Positions 37,118-50,808 of a DNA stretch of 64,000 nucleotides are shown one piece after another. The notes below the pieces were generated by a model. It made no database searches. It was not told the DNA's origin and saw only the letters and a program-made list of their open reading frames with translations. The position numbers were made by a program, and so were the translations under genes. The stretch is from contig OY740769.1 of assembly GCA_963513935.1 (NCBI GenBank), positions 72,061,712 to 72,125,711 on the forward strand, in the 5' to 3' direction. Origin of the DNA: Aphrophora alni (taxonomy: Eukaryota > Arthropoda > Insecta > Hemiptera > Aphrophoridae). Each line of letters opens with the position of its first letter. Within the stretch, counting starts at the first letter, position 1.

Positions 37118-37281
37118 ATCTGCATCTCCACGAGGTAGTACAGGGCGACTTTGTTGGTTGGAGAGTTCATTTGTTGGTAGTCGCCCTTTAGATGTGCCTG
37201 AAACTCCTGGTAATGGGGGAAGAGAACTCTACCTCGACCTTAATTCTCATTCTCGTCCTCACGACAACACACAGGCCAATG
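37118..37281 (+). CDS. Host gene exon d, phase 2 to 1
   Basis: A 164-nt exon between acceptor TTTTCTTCCAG and a strong donor G|GTGAGT. With two bases from exon c it encodes RSASPRGSTGRLCWLESSFV, then GSRPLDVPETPGNGGRELYL and DLNSHSRPHDNTQANG. A short hydrophobic and aromatic patch (RLCWLESSFV) sits within a Gly/Ser/Pro-rich context. There is no signal peptide or membrane segment. It ends in phase 1 and continues in frame into exon e (Gly at the junction). Function not recognised. Confidence 0.85.
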
Positions 37282-40200
37282 GTGAGTTGCTGCTACACTG
37301 ACGTCATCATATCACTCTGTTATGTTCTGTTGTGATTTGTACCTGTCACCGATCACAGAGTGTCTTTACTGTACAGCCGTGCATATACATACGGGTGACA
37401 ATTTGGAATTTATAAATTCAATTTCAACAGTTGATATAGTTACACATTTGTTGTATCTTTATTATTTATGATGATGTTTACATTATGAAGTTATAAAATT
37501 TAACTTGAAATGTTTTAATAAAAAAATAGTCAGACTATTGTACATGCAAGGTTGTACAAATAACAGATATGTAAATAGTTTTTGAAATGTAATTTAATTT
37601 TTGTTATGTAAATAAAATCTATTGTAAATAAAATATCAGTAAAAATTTCTTTCGAATATTTTGATTAAAATTGTGCAGACTTGCACAGTGACAAAATTAT
37701 ATATATCTTGTTAATTAACATATTGTAGTTGAAGATTTTTAAAGGAAAGATAGATAAACTTGGCATTGTGATACAGGCGCAGATTTAAAAAAAAAAACTA
37801 TGTGTCTGGTGTTATTTAAAACTCTTTATGATGAGATCAAACCTTCTTTTGTCCAGTTGTCACTGTTTGATTTTTAGACAAGTGTTGTTAGCAAGACACT
37901 TTGTGCTAACCTAAAATGTATTAACAGTTTTGTTTCTTTTTATAAAAAAACATTTTGGATGCATGACAGTAGTTTTTATTTGTGCTCATTTATTTTAACT
38001 TTAGTACAAAGTGTATATTGTTTATTAGTATCAAAGCATTGTTACCGGTGCTACTACATAACTTCAAAAAATGGTGCTATTTTCATTGTGAATTAATTTT
38101 CTGCTGCTGTTACTTCATTTCACAATATAACATATGTTAATGCAGAACAAATATTATCATTTATTGTGAATGTAATGCTTATTTAGAATGTAACGTGCTC
38201 TGTCGTTTTTAAAACTATTGAATACTTCATATTTTATCCTTTTACAAAATTTAATAATTTATTGACTGAATTGTCATTTTCAAATAGTTTTACAAATTAC
38301 AAAATAGATTTTGACTGTATTTAGTAGCATATACTATATTGTCAGTACTAAAAGTTTTACTAAATGACTATCTAAATTTGAACACATTTTGATTATATTT
38401 AGAAGTTTAGATCACATTTTAACGACAAATTGTCATCATGGAATGTGATAAGTCATACTCACCTAGCATTAACCTGTTTACTTGTATTTTGATTAGAATA
38501 TATGTAAACACGGTGATGTCAAACATAGCCGTAGATTTTTGTTTGTATTGTATTTTAGGTGCTCCATACACAGTTTGTTATAGAATCATTTTATAATTAG
38601 AAAACTATGCACTAGTATTCAGTTCTTGCCTACATATTTGCATGGATTTTTCAATTTCATTTATGTTTATTGTATTTTTCACATTTTGTATGCTCAAATC
38701 ATTCCAAAATAAATAATATTTGAGCTGTCCAATTTACTTTTTAACTAAAAATTTGTTTGTATGTGTGTGTTTCTTAAACTTAAATTAGTTTTATTCCAAA
38801 GATAAAAACAAATATTTTCATTCAAAAGACTATTCAGTATTTACATTTAAATTATGCCTATTTCTTTCTTTAATAATTTACTGTATGACCAAAATATTTA
38901 AATCATCATTTAAATGTATTTTAATACCGGTACTTAGTTTATAATTATTGTCTCATTAAATTATATCCTTGTTTGTAATGTTAAACAAATTGTTTTGTTG
39001 CAATAAATTATTTTGATGTAGAAAAGTTTATAATTTGGGGTTATTATTATTTAATTTGCATTTTGTTGTTTCATTTATTTTTTTTTATATCACTGTACGT
39101 ATGCTATTTAACGTAAAAAATAAATTTGTTTATGTTTGCATCTTTGTGTTGATTTATTTTAGTTACAATGCTTTTTTTGTAATGATTGTTGTGGTTTCTA
39201 GTATATTAGTTTTATCGTAGAAGAATGGAAGTATAAACTGAAGGTAAGTATGGTAAGAAATAAGTTCCAGATGCACTGGACACTCTTATAGTCTGATGTA
39301 GAGTTTTTAGCAAAGTATATAAATGCATATCCCTTCAAATCCTAATGTCAGTCAACATTTTGTAACCTCAAATTTTATATTTTAGTTTTCTAAATTTAAG
39401 TTAAGCATCTGAAATTTAAATTTTTAACTTTAACTATTATATTCTTTATTGTAGAATTATGGAATTGGTATTATTAAATGGAAAGTTTTAAGCTGCAATA
39501 TTTTGACCTAATTTATAATAGAGTTTAAATTAAAATGGAAATTTACCTTAATTTAAAAACTACAGTTTTGTATGAGAAGAATTTTCTCTCGATATATTTA
39601 AATTAAAAGTTGTTAATGCATTTTAAGGGTTCTTGTTAAATTTATGATTCAATAAACCTCTTATAACTTTAACCTTTACATATGAATCTGTAAACCTTAG
39701 TATACAGTGTTTTCATAAATTGTAGGGAAATGTATTTGTTAATACATTGAACACAATTTATGTTAGGGAATTATTTTTGATTTTACTGTTCTCTATTAGA
39801 TCACAGAATTTATAAAATGTATAATTGTCCAACCATTTAGTTATAATAATCTTTATCAAATATTTTCTCTTCATTTTGGAAATTTAAAAATAAAAATTTG
39901 AATTAATCAAAGGTCCTTGTTTAAAAAAAGATAAACCGAAAACAATATAGTTAGAAGTTTAAAATTAAAAGTACCATTTTTAAAGACAGAAGCCCCTTTT
40001 CTTTTTCATTTAACTCTAGAGACAGTACAAGAGTGTCATTAACAAAACATTAAGCTTTAAAAAATTATACTATATTTTTTATTTTGAAACTAAAAATTGT
40101 CCAAAAATCATTCTGAAAAAATATTACTTCAAAACATATAGAATTTCATTCTGGATGTAATGGTCCAGACTCCAACTCTCTACAATAAAAATAACAATGT

Positions 40201-41202
40201 TATCGCGAAAATTATAATTTTGGACTGTGATTGATCTTCTAAATTCAAAACTTTACCACAATCAAAGTATAACTGATAAATTGTATAAGATGTTGTCAAT
40301 TTGATTCTATAGAAATTCATAGGAACAAGCTTTACTTACAAATCAGTTATTAATTCATTGTAAGATGAACGTTTAAATTAATTCCAATTTATTTCATTTC
40401 AAATTTTGTTATTAAAAACTTCTAATGATTTAATAGCAAAACTAATTATTAAAACCTGTATGAAATACAACATTGGAATGTAACATAAATACCACTCAAA
40501 AATAAATAGGGCTAGCTAGGGCAGCCTAGAGCAAATTGAAATGCCTGTGTGAAGATTATAGAATCGAGCACCAGATTTCAAGTCGTAATAGACGTGATTG
40601 ATAGAAGATGGCTTTCAATTAAAAATACCTACTTGAAATGTTGTAGTTTCATTAAACCTTTTTAAAATGTTGGTTATTTAATATTTTTAGTGTTGAAATT
40701 AAATGAATTTATTTTTCACAGAACAACAAACACTTAATAATAGAATTTTTAAAATCATTCTATACGATAAACAAAAACTAACGACTTGTAAAAAATAACG
40801 TAATTAAAAGCCAAATTAAAATAAAATAACAAAATCTCTACTTACTGTACAATGAATCATATTTTTAAATCCTAACATAAAAAAAATGATTAATATTTCA
40901 AAAACTACTTGCTCTGTAGAAAACACAAACACAGAATAGCTATTTAATATGCATGTCCTTAAACGTATTCACGAGTCACCTATCATTAAACACACAGATT
41001 ACACTCAGGCACACTAACACAGACGGACTGTGATTTCACTACAAAAAGAAATAATAAAAATCAATTAAAAAACAACTTTAAATCAAAACTATTGGCCACT
41101 CTTATTTATACATTCAAACACAGTTATACAGAATTGCTCTTAAAATCACCACCTCTTGACTTTGAAGAATCATTTTATTGGATGATTTAAACAATAGTAC
41201 AT

Positions 41203-41312
41203 TTCATCACTAGGACCATAAGTGAAACTTTTCGATACAAGCTCAAGTTAGGCGGAGCCGTGGCTGAAAAATGAGCGAGGATCGAAAAGCTTCTTTTGGT
41301 CCTAGTGATGAA
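41203..41312. mobile_element. 110-bp hairpin element
   Basis: TTCATCACTAGGACCA (41,203-41,218) is perfectly inverted at 41,297-41,312. A second stem, CTTTTCGAT (41,228-41,236) with ATCGAAAAG (41,281-41,289), lies inside it. The loop carries AGGCGGAGCCGTGGCTGAAA. It is a miniature foldback element or a structured intronic RNA. Confidence 0.6.
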
Positions 41313-41433
41313 TTATAATTTTTCGTTATACTGCAAGCAATATAAGAAAACAATTTCACAAAAACTAAAATGTTATAACCTATTTACCTTCATTCAAAAG
41401 TTTCCATTAAGTTGCACAAGTTTGCAGCTATTA

Positions 41434-41650
41434 CAGCTGTTTAGTTTGTGTTAGTGGTACCCTAACTATAACGATGGTAACAGCTGTTTTATTGGTTATT
41501 TACAATCGAGAGTATCTGTAGTTTTTATAGATTAATTAATTAATTCGTATAAACGAAGTAACAGCTGATGACCTCGACCTCAGCTGTTTTTAGATTCTAG
41601 GACTAAAAAGAACAATTTTAGGATCTCAATGCATGTATTGAAAACAGCTG
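41434..41650. promoter_or_regulatory. Cluster of five CAGCTG E-boxes
   Basis: CAGCTG occurs near 41,434, 41,481, 41,562, 41,581 and 41,645, four of them followed by TTT or TTTT. At this base composition far fewer than one would be expected. CAGCTG is the palindromic E-box bound by class I/II bHLH dimers, so an intronic enhancer is possible. A repeat-derived motif is the alternative. Confidence 0.35.
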
Positions 41651-44600
41651 TTTTTGAAGCAGTGTGACGAAAACAATTTGAATTGCCACTGGGTAAAGAG
41701 AAAGTAACCAATTTTATAGTTTAATTTTAAAATGTAAAATATTAAAGATATGTTTCATATCTGTGGGTAATATTGTATGAAATTTAGGTTCAGGAAAAAA
41801 ATAATGTTTTTGCACAAAAGTTGTGTGACATTTCATAGCCTAATAAAACCCTTGCTAACTTCCCTTTTGAGTAGTCAGCAATGTATTACAGCCACTTTAT
41901 TACCACTTATTCTATAATACTCAAAACATTGAAGAGGGTATTATACTTACTTGGAAAAGAACTATGGAACCTGCTTTTTTTCTATTCAAGAACCTAGAAA
42001 ATGGTGTTTTAAGACTAACCAAACATTTTAAATGTGAATTATACGTAGTTCCTCAAATGCATAAATTGTAAGTTAATTTATAATGAACAAGTGCAAAGTA
42101 AACTTGTTGCTCTACTGGTTCATTTAGATACGGTTTTTAATTAATCCATTTTCTGAGAAACCTAAACAAATACCCTTTTAAACCAGAAAAATATTGATGA
42201 AACCATAACTTTTCATCAAATGCAAGCCAAGGTATATACTTTGAGTAACAACACTACAACCAAAAACCTGACTACTGCAACCATATGATATGTAAAAGGA
42301 GTATTTCGAACTTAAATGAATTTAAAAAGGAAATGTTTACTGGTTCTTAGAGTACACCACAATTCAGAGTAAAATGATTGTACCCACCATTTAAAAAATA
42401 TTAGATAAAATATTATATTTTGGTAGGTTTACATTAATTAAATCTACTTTTGACTGTAGTAATAGTTCATTTGAACTTGAAATATCATTCTGTACCTGAC
42501 ATTTAAATTTCATTAATTTTTTTTTTTTTTTGATAACTAGAAATATACTTCCCAAAAGCTCAGTTTCTTCAGATGTATGAACTTTTAATTCTCTCATATA
42601 TGTATATATTTATTTGTCATACAACATTTCAAGTATTCAAAATATATTTCCACAAAAATTAATTTTTTATTAGAGTAAACTACATAGAATGCTGTAAAAC
42701 ATATCTCAAAATCAAAACTTGTGCTGTAATAAAAATGCCATCATCTCCCGAGTAATCTAACTCTGCCCATGCATGTCAGTAATTTGAGCTGGGTTAAAAT
42801 TTAACATATTTAGTCCATTTTTTACTCAAATTTTTGCCTGGCTGATCAAATTTAGATTTCTTATTATAGTAGTTCTTTGTGTGTTGTTTCATAAGAGATT
42901 CACTATAGTTTTATAGCACAAGAAAACAATAATAATCTGTCATCCAAACAGATATTAATTTGTGTAGACTTTTTACAAATATTTATAATTTTTGAGGATT
43001 GTAATGTATTAGAATTGATTACTTTTGAGTAGAGGGCCATATGAATATAAATAGCTATGCATACTTTAGTAATTACCTAGTTGGAGTCATCTTCAGCACC
43101 TACACATCATCATAGTTTGAGGTAAGTAAATAACTACATTTATAATTGTGACGTAGTTATAACTTATTTGTACATTAAAATCCAGAATACCATCTTATAT
43201 TCTTGGAAATGAATTGCCTCATCATTGTTCCTCAATTATGTAAAATTTATTATGTTTATAACTATTTCCTATCATAGTTATGTTTTGTAACGTATAACAT
43301 AATTTTAGTTACAAAAATTTATGATTAACATTTTTTTTTTTTAATTTTGTTACTAAAGAATTTGATGTTTCTATGTGTTATTTTAAGTGTTTGCATATCT
43401 AAAAGAAGATGTAAGGATATTGTTTACTATAATATAGTATCTCTTAAACATATTTTTACTTTCTTACAAGTATTTAGTATAATGTTACATGAGGTTAAAC
43501 AACCAGAATTTTGCATGAAAAAACTTTTTGAGATATCATCAGCTTAAAAAAAAGGTTCTTGAAATGATATCTGTTGTGTTCAATAGGTGGACTGTCTTTT
43601 ATTATATTAAAAAAAAGTGGACAATGTTATCGTTGTATATCTAAATATTAAAAAAAATCTTATTTTACAATTCAAAATGTGGAGGAACCTGCCATAATAA
43701 CAAATTACGAAATGTATTGGTTGCAATGTCCCAAAAAATAACAGCTCCGAAATTATTGTTGATTGTAGTCTTGTTCACTTACTAGCAGTTGTTTTGTAAA
43801 GCGCTGTTGTCAAATAAATATGGTCCTATTCTTGAAGTGTTCTTTGTCGAATGCTAGTAAATTCCAACACTGTACGAGTGACATTGCCCTAACATTAGGT
43901 AGAGAGAACCATATTTGATAATACCACTAGTAACTCTAACCAAAGTTCTAAGTCCAGAGAACTATGGATGTCTTGAAGGTTAAGTATCTCAAAATCAACA
44001 AACTATTTTTAGTGAATAGTGAAGATTTATGACGAAAACCACATTTAAAAGAAAATAAATATTTACAAGTAAATTGAAAAATACTAAAATGAACTTTAAC
44101 CGCTACCGTATGTTTCTTATTTTCTACTTTTTTTTATTGTGGTTTATTTACATATGGTTTACCAATGATTATATTCTGTTATACCAATCTGTTATATTTG
44201 AGACTTTATAGATTATATTTGAGTAAAATTTAATCAAAATACCTATAAGAAATTTTTTAAATTGAAATTTTGTATTTGTTTGCTCATGACAAGTACTCTT
44301 TAAATTTTGAATTCAGAAATTTTTATTTTATGTGCATTATTATAGGAGTACAATAATTTCTAAATACTTTTCTTGATCAAAATGGGTTCAACATTTTGTA
44401 GAAAATAATTTTCTTTTACTCCTAATAACACAAAATTAAACTTTCAAGATTGGTTTTGCAACCATCGCAATATTTTTTACTGTATATAGAGTGAGAAGGT
44501 AAAATGATTAAAAATAATAAAACTAACCATCTGGATTTTGTACAAAATTGTATTATGATATTTTATTTAATATTGGGTTCATTATTAATATAACTTGTTA

Positions 44601-44724
44601 GGTTGACAAAAAGAAGAGACTGGACATTATCTTTGATAATTTAACCTCAATTTGATTTAATGTGTCGCAAATACAAATCATTGTTGTTAAATTGGTTATT
44701 AGGATATCACATATTATAGTTTCG

Positions 44725-44726
<2 letters not shown>

Positions 44727-44772
<46 letters not shown>
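44727..44772. repeat. (AT)n microsatellite
   Basis: About 23 uninterrupted AT units. Confidence 0.9.
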
Positions 44773-44774
<2 letters not shown>

Positions 44775-45025
44775 TAAATAGAAATATAGGGGTACCCCCT
44801 CAGCCTTTTCTCATAGACTTAAGTTCCGGCTACCTCAGATTCATTTACTTTGTACCTCAAATACTTTCATGTTTCTCTTTTTAAACATTTTATATCTTGT
44901 AAAGTGCAACGGTCTGTATGGGTTTTTACAACTGGTCAAGGGCAATGATCAATTTTTAATCATTTTTTTAAAATTTGTTACCGGAAGTAAGGTACGTATC
45001 CCTCTCGTTACACAAGAGTGGCGAT

Positions 45026-45027
<2 letters not shown>

Positions 45028-45075
<48 letters not shown>

Positions 45076-45086
45076 CTGAAAGAGAG

Positions 45087-45147
<61 letters not shown>
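45028..45147. repeat. Compound (TA)n-(GA)n microsatellite
   Basis: A TA tract to about 45,071 is followed, after AGGGTCTGA, by a long GA/AG tract to 45,147. Short frames through it are low-complexity artefacts. Confidence 0.92.
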
Positions 45148-45151
<4 letters not shown>

Positions 45152-46776
45152 GTCAATCCAAAACTTGACTTTTATAAAACTCAACGTTCGTTATGGCTTC
45201 TTCCCTTAAAACAAGGTAAAGAAATAAAGTGAGAAAAGTAAGGAGAAACTATAGCAGAGAGTAAAATAGAAGAGAATGGGAGAAAGTTGGAAGGCCAGTA
45301 CATGAGAGGTGGGACGAGCAATATTTAAAAATAATAAAAAGAGTAGATAATTTAAAATGATTATATTACATGGTTTCCTTAAATCAAGTTCCTAAGTTAT
45401 TCGTTAAGTTGTGTCTATCACCTAATTCCTACACTCACGTTAATTTAAGATTCGCGAAACTTTATCTTAATGTTTATGTTAAATTATATCTCGAAGTAAA
45501 TTTTATATAACTTTTAAAACAGTCGCTGTTTGAAATATCTCATTTTAATTTTTAACAGCTTATTTTGAGCAGTGTAGTTAGCTTTTAAGATAAACCTCTA
45601 AAAGTCATTCATTAAGGAACGAAAATAATAATAATAATTTCCAGTGTTTTAAACTCCAAACGTAATCAATAAATCAATTGTTTATATCTTTTTTTGAGAT
45701 TAAATATACTTATGTAGTTATAATGATGGAGTAATAAAATCAGCAACAATAAACATAACTATTTCAAAGTAACTGAAACAAAGGCAAGAAATAATGTCGC
45801 CATATCAGTTAAATACAAAATTATCTCTTTGATAAGTACAACCTTACAATATTATTTCAGACCATAATTATTTCGAGATTACCGTTATTGTTGACGGTAG
45901 ATATCTTCACAAGTGCGTTCATTCAAAGTTTGACTAATATTATGCAAATTGACCATAGAGTCACTTACCACGCTAGGTTTTTCTACAGTTTGAGTTATAA
46001 TTATTTAGGATTAATTGAAGTTTGTGTACAATTATACTACGTTTTCTGATGAGTTAAAATTTTGACCTCCATCTATATAGCGGCATATTAAATTTAGGTC
46101 TTTTTTAAAAAAGCAAAATGGCATTTTTCACAAAATATCTCGATGCAGATGTTTTATTACAGCTGATTTATCTAAATATCAACAATAAATTTCTGTAAAG
46201 GAATATTCTGATTTCTGGGAGTATTTTGTCCATTTGTCATTTTAAATTTAAAACATTTGATATTCAACATATAAAAAGTGAAAAGAAAGCAAAAGTTTCA
46301 CTTTTTATATATTACTTGAAAACTAAAAACTCAATTTAGTGACAAAAGTCTTAGTTGTGTAATAGTTTGTTTTAAAATTAACTTTTAGCTTTTTTTTCAG
46401 TGATTCTTGTTATTCCATAACTGGAGGTTAGTAATTAAATTAGTTATATTGATCCAATCTTTAGAATATCTAATCTATTATGGAAAATATCAAATTTATG
46501 CTCTCATATTTTTAATGTGACATTTAACTCTAATTTTTAGAGGACATACTTATATATTCTCAAATCAATTTGTACAAAAGCACACTATTTGTTAGATTAA
46601 CAAAATTGATAATATGTTAACAATCTAACAATTGACAGTTAATTAACAACTCTCAGTTGTTTAAGGAAATTAGATTTTATTTGTTCATTTAAAAAAAAAA
46701 CTTAAATCGGGATAATTTATGTTTCTATTAAATTTATTTCCTTCTTTTTGTTATTTCGTTGTTGCATTGCTTACAG

Positions 46777-46834
46777 TTTGCCACTGACAAGTTGGCCATG
46801 CTGAGACTGATAACGATGGTACAAAAGTTGGTTG
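46777..46834 (+). CDS. Candidate alternative exon of the host gene, phase 0 to 1
   Basis: A 58-nt segment with a pyrimidine-rich acceptor (CATTGCTTACAG) and a strong donor (G|GTGAGT). It encodes FATDKLAMLRLITMVQKLVG when joined to exon e. It is phase-incompatible after exon c or d (joining hits an immediate stop). It fits exactly between exon b (ends phase 0) and exon e (starts phase 1), so it could replace exons c and d. It also holds two in-frame ATGs (first at 46,798-46,800), so it could instead be a first coding exon from an internal promoter. No transcript evidence is available here. Confidence 0.4.
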
Positions 46835-49800
46835 GTGAGTCGGGATTGTAGAAAAGCTAACTATGATGTGAGGTTTTTGTTACTAACAACATAATTATTT
46901 AATGTACAAAGTTGAGGTTCTTATCTGGAATTAATTATTCCATAGAAGATTTTTCCTCCAAATATATAAAATTCCCACGACACAAAAATTCACCATAGTG
47001 AATCTTCATCTTGGAAATATGACTGTGAAAGTCATCACATCAATGTCTTATTTTCTAAGCAATACCTAACATTTTTTTAAATTATCAAATATGTCAAATA
47101 GAATTTATTGATTTATCCATCCAATTTTTAACATTTTAACTCTGTAATGGCCGGTCATTACACCATCTAGGGCTGGCTGTTTTTTCTAATACATTACAAA
47201 CATTTAGTGAAACATTTATATAAACTAATTGAGACTTAATGGTGGGTATATAATTTTGTTCAGAACATTCTGAGGAATATTTCTATGCCATTGTATTAAA
47301 TGTTTTATAATTATTATAATTTTCTGGGAGAGGAAAATTAAATGAAATTTTTTTTCAAGTTGTACAGCATAAAACACAAATTTGTTTACATAAAAAAGAA
47401 AATTGTTATATAGAAAATAAGGATTTATTTGTCTATAATGAATTATTTTGTCAAAATAAAATATTCCAGAAGAGAAGACTTTGAAGTGAAAAAGTTTCAT
47501 CTTCCAATGCATTATGGTTAGGCCTATCCATGTCAACATCTGATAATTTACTGTTATCTCACATATTTTTTCTATTAGTTCAAGAAAATTACTTTTACAA
47601 GTTAGTCATCATTAATTATCTTTAGGTAAATTAATTGTACCAAAACAAGCTGTGAATGCAAAATGAACAAACAAATATAAAACTACAGTACAAACAGAGT
47701 CAAACTCAAGGCACACTGAGCTATGAACCATAATCAGCTAAACTCGTGCACAGATAGTAAAAAGTTTTCTTTGTTGAATAAAATTATACTATAATCAATG
47801 ATATAGACTAATATTAAAAGATCAATTCTTCCCTTATAGGGTGGTGTTAAAATCATTGTGATATAATGAATACATATTGTACAACACTGATCCTACAAAA
47901 CCATTATGTAAAATACAATTATCATTATTATACTACCACCATTATAAAATTTACTAACATTCCTTTTTTTTAGCCACAAACTTATTCAACGAGTAGTAAA
48001 ACCAAATGTATATGCTAAATTTGACAAAAAACCGACTAAAATTATGACTACTTACTAGTATTAATACTTTTTCTTAAAAATTTGTAAAAAAAATATTTTG
48101 ATATTATTGGATCCAGATGGTCTTGATTGATATGATGAACCATTTTAGGACCAACAGGTTAATTGAAACATTCCCGCCAAAGAAACTAATTTAAATAACT
48201 ACTGTTTTGAAACTTGACCCAGAAGATATATCTGGTTAACCTACTTTTCCAAGAATTCATACTAAGCTAAATAATAAATTTGAAATAATCACAGATTTTT
48301 AACAGATGGCGTGTTTATCAATGGATACAGTGTGAGCTAAATTAAGACTGAGTTAAACTTATAATCCCATGTTAGGAATAAATGGACATATCATTGTTCC
48401 GAATGACAGTTTTATTGAGGTAGAAATGATTTCCTTGAGTTCCAGAGGTAACATTTCTATAATAAGATTTTTTACAATGTCCAAGAAATTAGGAGTTATA
48501 ATATATGATTATTATTAGTATAATTGATTTAAACAGTTAACTTTCTTAGTGTATATAAAAATTACTACATAAAGTTTCGAGAGAAAATCAAATTTCATTA
48601 TCAAGTAATATATCCTAGTGGCCTTGGACTGTATTAGAAACTAAAACTGTTGTAACCTACGAAAAGAATCCAGGATTAAACATAACTATGAATAAATTAT
48701 ACTAATAATAGGAACAGTCCATTCTTATCCAATAATTTGGACAGAATTAGGGTATTTATGTCATGGAATCCATTAATGAAGTATCAACAAAAGTGTTAAG
48801 TTTGTAACAAAAAATAAAGTGATAAGTTTGTTCTCTATAGTATATAATATACCCAGCTTATTGTCTGTAAAAGAGAAATATTTTTTCAATATTAATGATT
48901 ACCTAAATTGATTTGAATTTGTTGTCCAGTAAAATATCTCTTAAGTATACTAATTTGATTAGAATTCTAAGGCCTACTTCTGTCTAGCCCAGGAACATTT
49001 GTCATCATAAAATAGCCATGCATTTTACACAGTTATTAAACATTCACTTTTTACAAAATGTGACACGATCTCTTAACTTCTTTTTGTAACACATATAATT
49101 TCAAAGAACTTTTAATTAAAACTTTTTTGGGACCAATAGTTATCGAAACAAATGTTTTGTTACCATATTCTCACGGTTGTGATGAAATTCCCTATTGATT
49201 TTGCCCCCTATTTGCGAGTGTTTGTAAGTACAGTACTTCAAAAAAGATTTTAGCCAAAAAAATCAACCTTACCAAAAATTAATTCTAGATTGAGCCTTCA
49301 TAAATTCTTTACACTGCTTAAATTTATTGTGAACAATGTTTTGCTTTTTGATAACAAGTTTAATGCACTTGAGTTGTTGTATTGGACTGGAATAAAAGAA
49401 TTCTTAATTGTCTATTAACAACCCTCCTTGAATTATGTTTCTCCTTAAATGTACCACTAACATTTTTGTTACTAATGTTTCTTTGAATTAGTTATTTTAT
49501 TTTTAAACAAAAACATGTATTATATATACCATGATTATCCTGTGAAATGCTGCCATTCAAGAAGAAAAAAAAATGGGACAGTGTTTTAAAGGAACAAAAA
49601 ATCTAACCAAAAATATACACAATTTTTGAAAACCATCCAGACTGATATAAAATTACAGGTAAGACTCATCGAAACTCTGAAGATCAAAAACCAAATTACA
49701 GATTTGTGTATAAGTGAGTTTTGCATGTTCATAACAAAATTAAGTGACATAATTAAATTGAAAATTTAGGAGAACCGTTTGTTGCAATATTGAAGACATG

Positions 49801-50315
49801 TAAGTAGCTTATATAAGTATTTCTGTATTTCTGACTTATTATCATAGCTAGCAATAACATTAATATGGTAATTACTGTATTTTTATTTGTGTTAATAACT
49901 CTAATATTAAAGACTCGTTTACAATAGGACCCGACAAATTGGGGCCTACTTGTGAAGTTGTATTGTGTTTTCACTAACTTAAGACCTAAAAAGTTGGCTG
50001 ATCAATAATATTATACCTAAAAATGATGGTACAAACACAAGCATATGCTGTATGAACAAACAAATAAACTCCAATTACACACAGAAAGCACTTATCATCA
50101 GGTTCTCAATTTGCAATGACAAGCACACCAACAAGTTGTCCGATCAGACAAATTGAGAGATTTTGTCCAGCATACAACTAAATAAACACTCACTTATCGT
50201 TTACACTTTTACTGACAAGTTGGCCAAGTCGGGTCCTAGCAGAAACGAGCTTTAACTAATATAATTTTCAGTGTTTTGGTAAATCTAACAACATTTACTG
50301 TTAATAACACTCCAG

Positions 50316-50528
50316 GGACTGGCAACAGCCCTCCATTCCGAATCACTCTTCAGACGTCCGAGAGGTCCCGTCCCAGTCCTACATCCACCACAATGGAAGA
50401 TGTTTTGGACTCCCTTCTTGGGCTCCCTCCTGCTTCACGTTCTCCGAGCCCTTCCAGTCCCTCGCTGCCACCTCCTTCACGAAACCATCAACGCCGTTCT
50501 TGTGGTGATCTTCGCACTGACCGCCCAG
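50316..50528 (+). CDS. Host gene exon e (last visible), phase 1 to 1
   Basis: A 213-nt GC-rich exon between AACACTCCAG and donor CAG|GTAGGA. It encodes GTGNSPPFRITLQTSERSRP, then SPTSTTMEDVLDSLLGLPPA and a strongly Ser/Pro-rich tail (SRSPSPSSPSLPPPSRNHQR), ending RRSCGDLRTDRP. The acidic-hydrophobic segment TTMEDVLDSLLGLP could be a short helix or docking motif; the SP/PPPS runs suit SH3 or kinase binding. It ends with one leftover base, so at least one more exon lies downstream, none of which I can identify before 64,000. Function unknown. Confidence 0.85.
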
Positions 50529-50808
50529 GTAGGAGGACTGTGTAAGTTTCAAAAATGTCTTTTTATCTAATGCACTTGTAGATGTTTATTTTAGTTACTG
50601 AAACAAAGAATCTAAAGTGGAACACAAGCTTGTCTTTTTAGATTTGATTTTTCAGATCTAAATATTTATCACACTATATATAAAGTGTGTACACAAAGTT
50701 GATGTTAAATGATACAGCAGATTTTGACATAATTTTTACATCATACATAAGAATTATTGGCATAAGGTCCTCACCTAAATCATCTAATCCTACAATTCAG
50801 AAATTTAA

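Larger units (their letters stand above)
37282..50315 (+). other. Intron d-e (13 kb)
   Basis: A long AT-rich intron bounded by GTGAGT and AACACTCCAG. It contains a 110-bp hairpin element, a CAGCTG cluster, microsatellites near 44.7-45.1 kb and a candidate alternative exon at 46,777, all listed separately. A 240-bp block between two (AT)n tracts (44,773-45,028) is less AT-rich and may be a repeat end. The rest shows nothing recognisable. Confidence 0.7.

Noticed and set aside
45018..45209. Frames through the TA/GA tract
   Set aside because: Low-complexity translation of a microsatellite.
46783..50226. Shared 16-mer ACTGACAAGTTGGCCA at 46,783 and 50,211
   Set aside because: It is tempting because it sits near the candidate alternative exon and exon e. 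In a window this size a 16-bp match is roughly expected by chance, and the flanks do not match.
50272..50315. Alternative acceptor for exon e at TTTTCAG (50,271)
   Set aside because: It would shift the phase relative to exon d. The acceptor at 50,315 keeps the frame.
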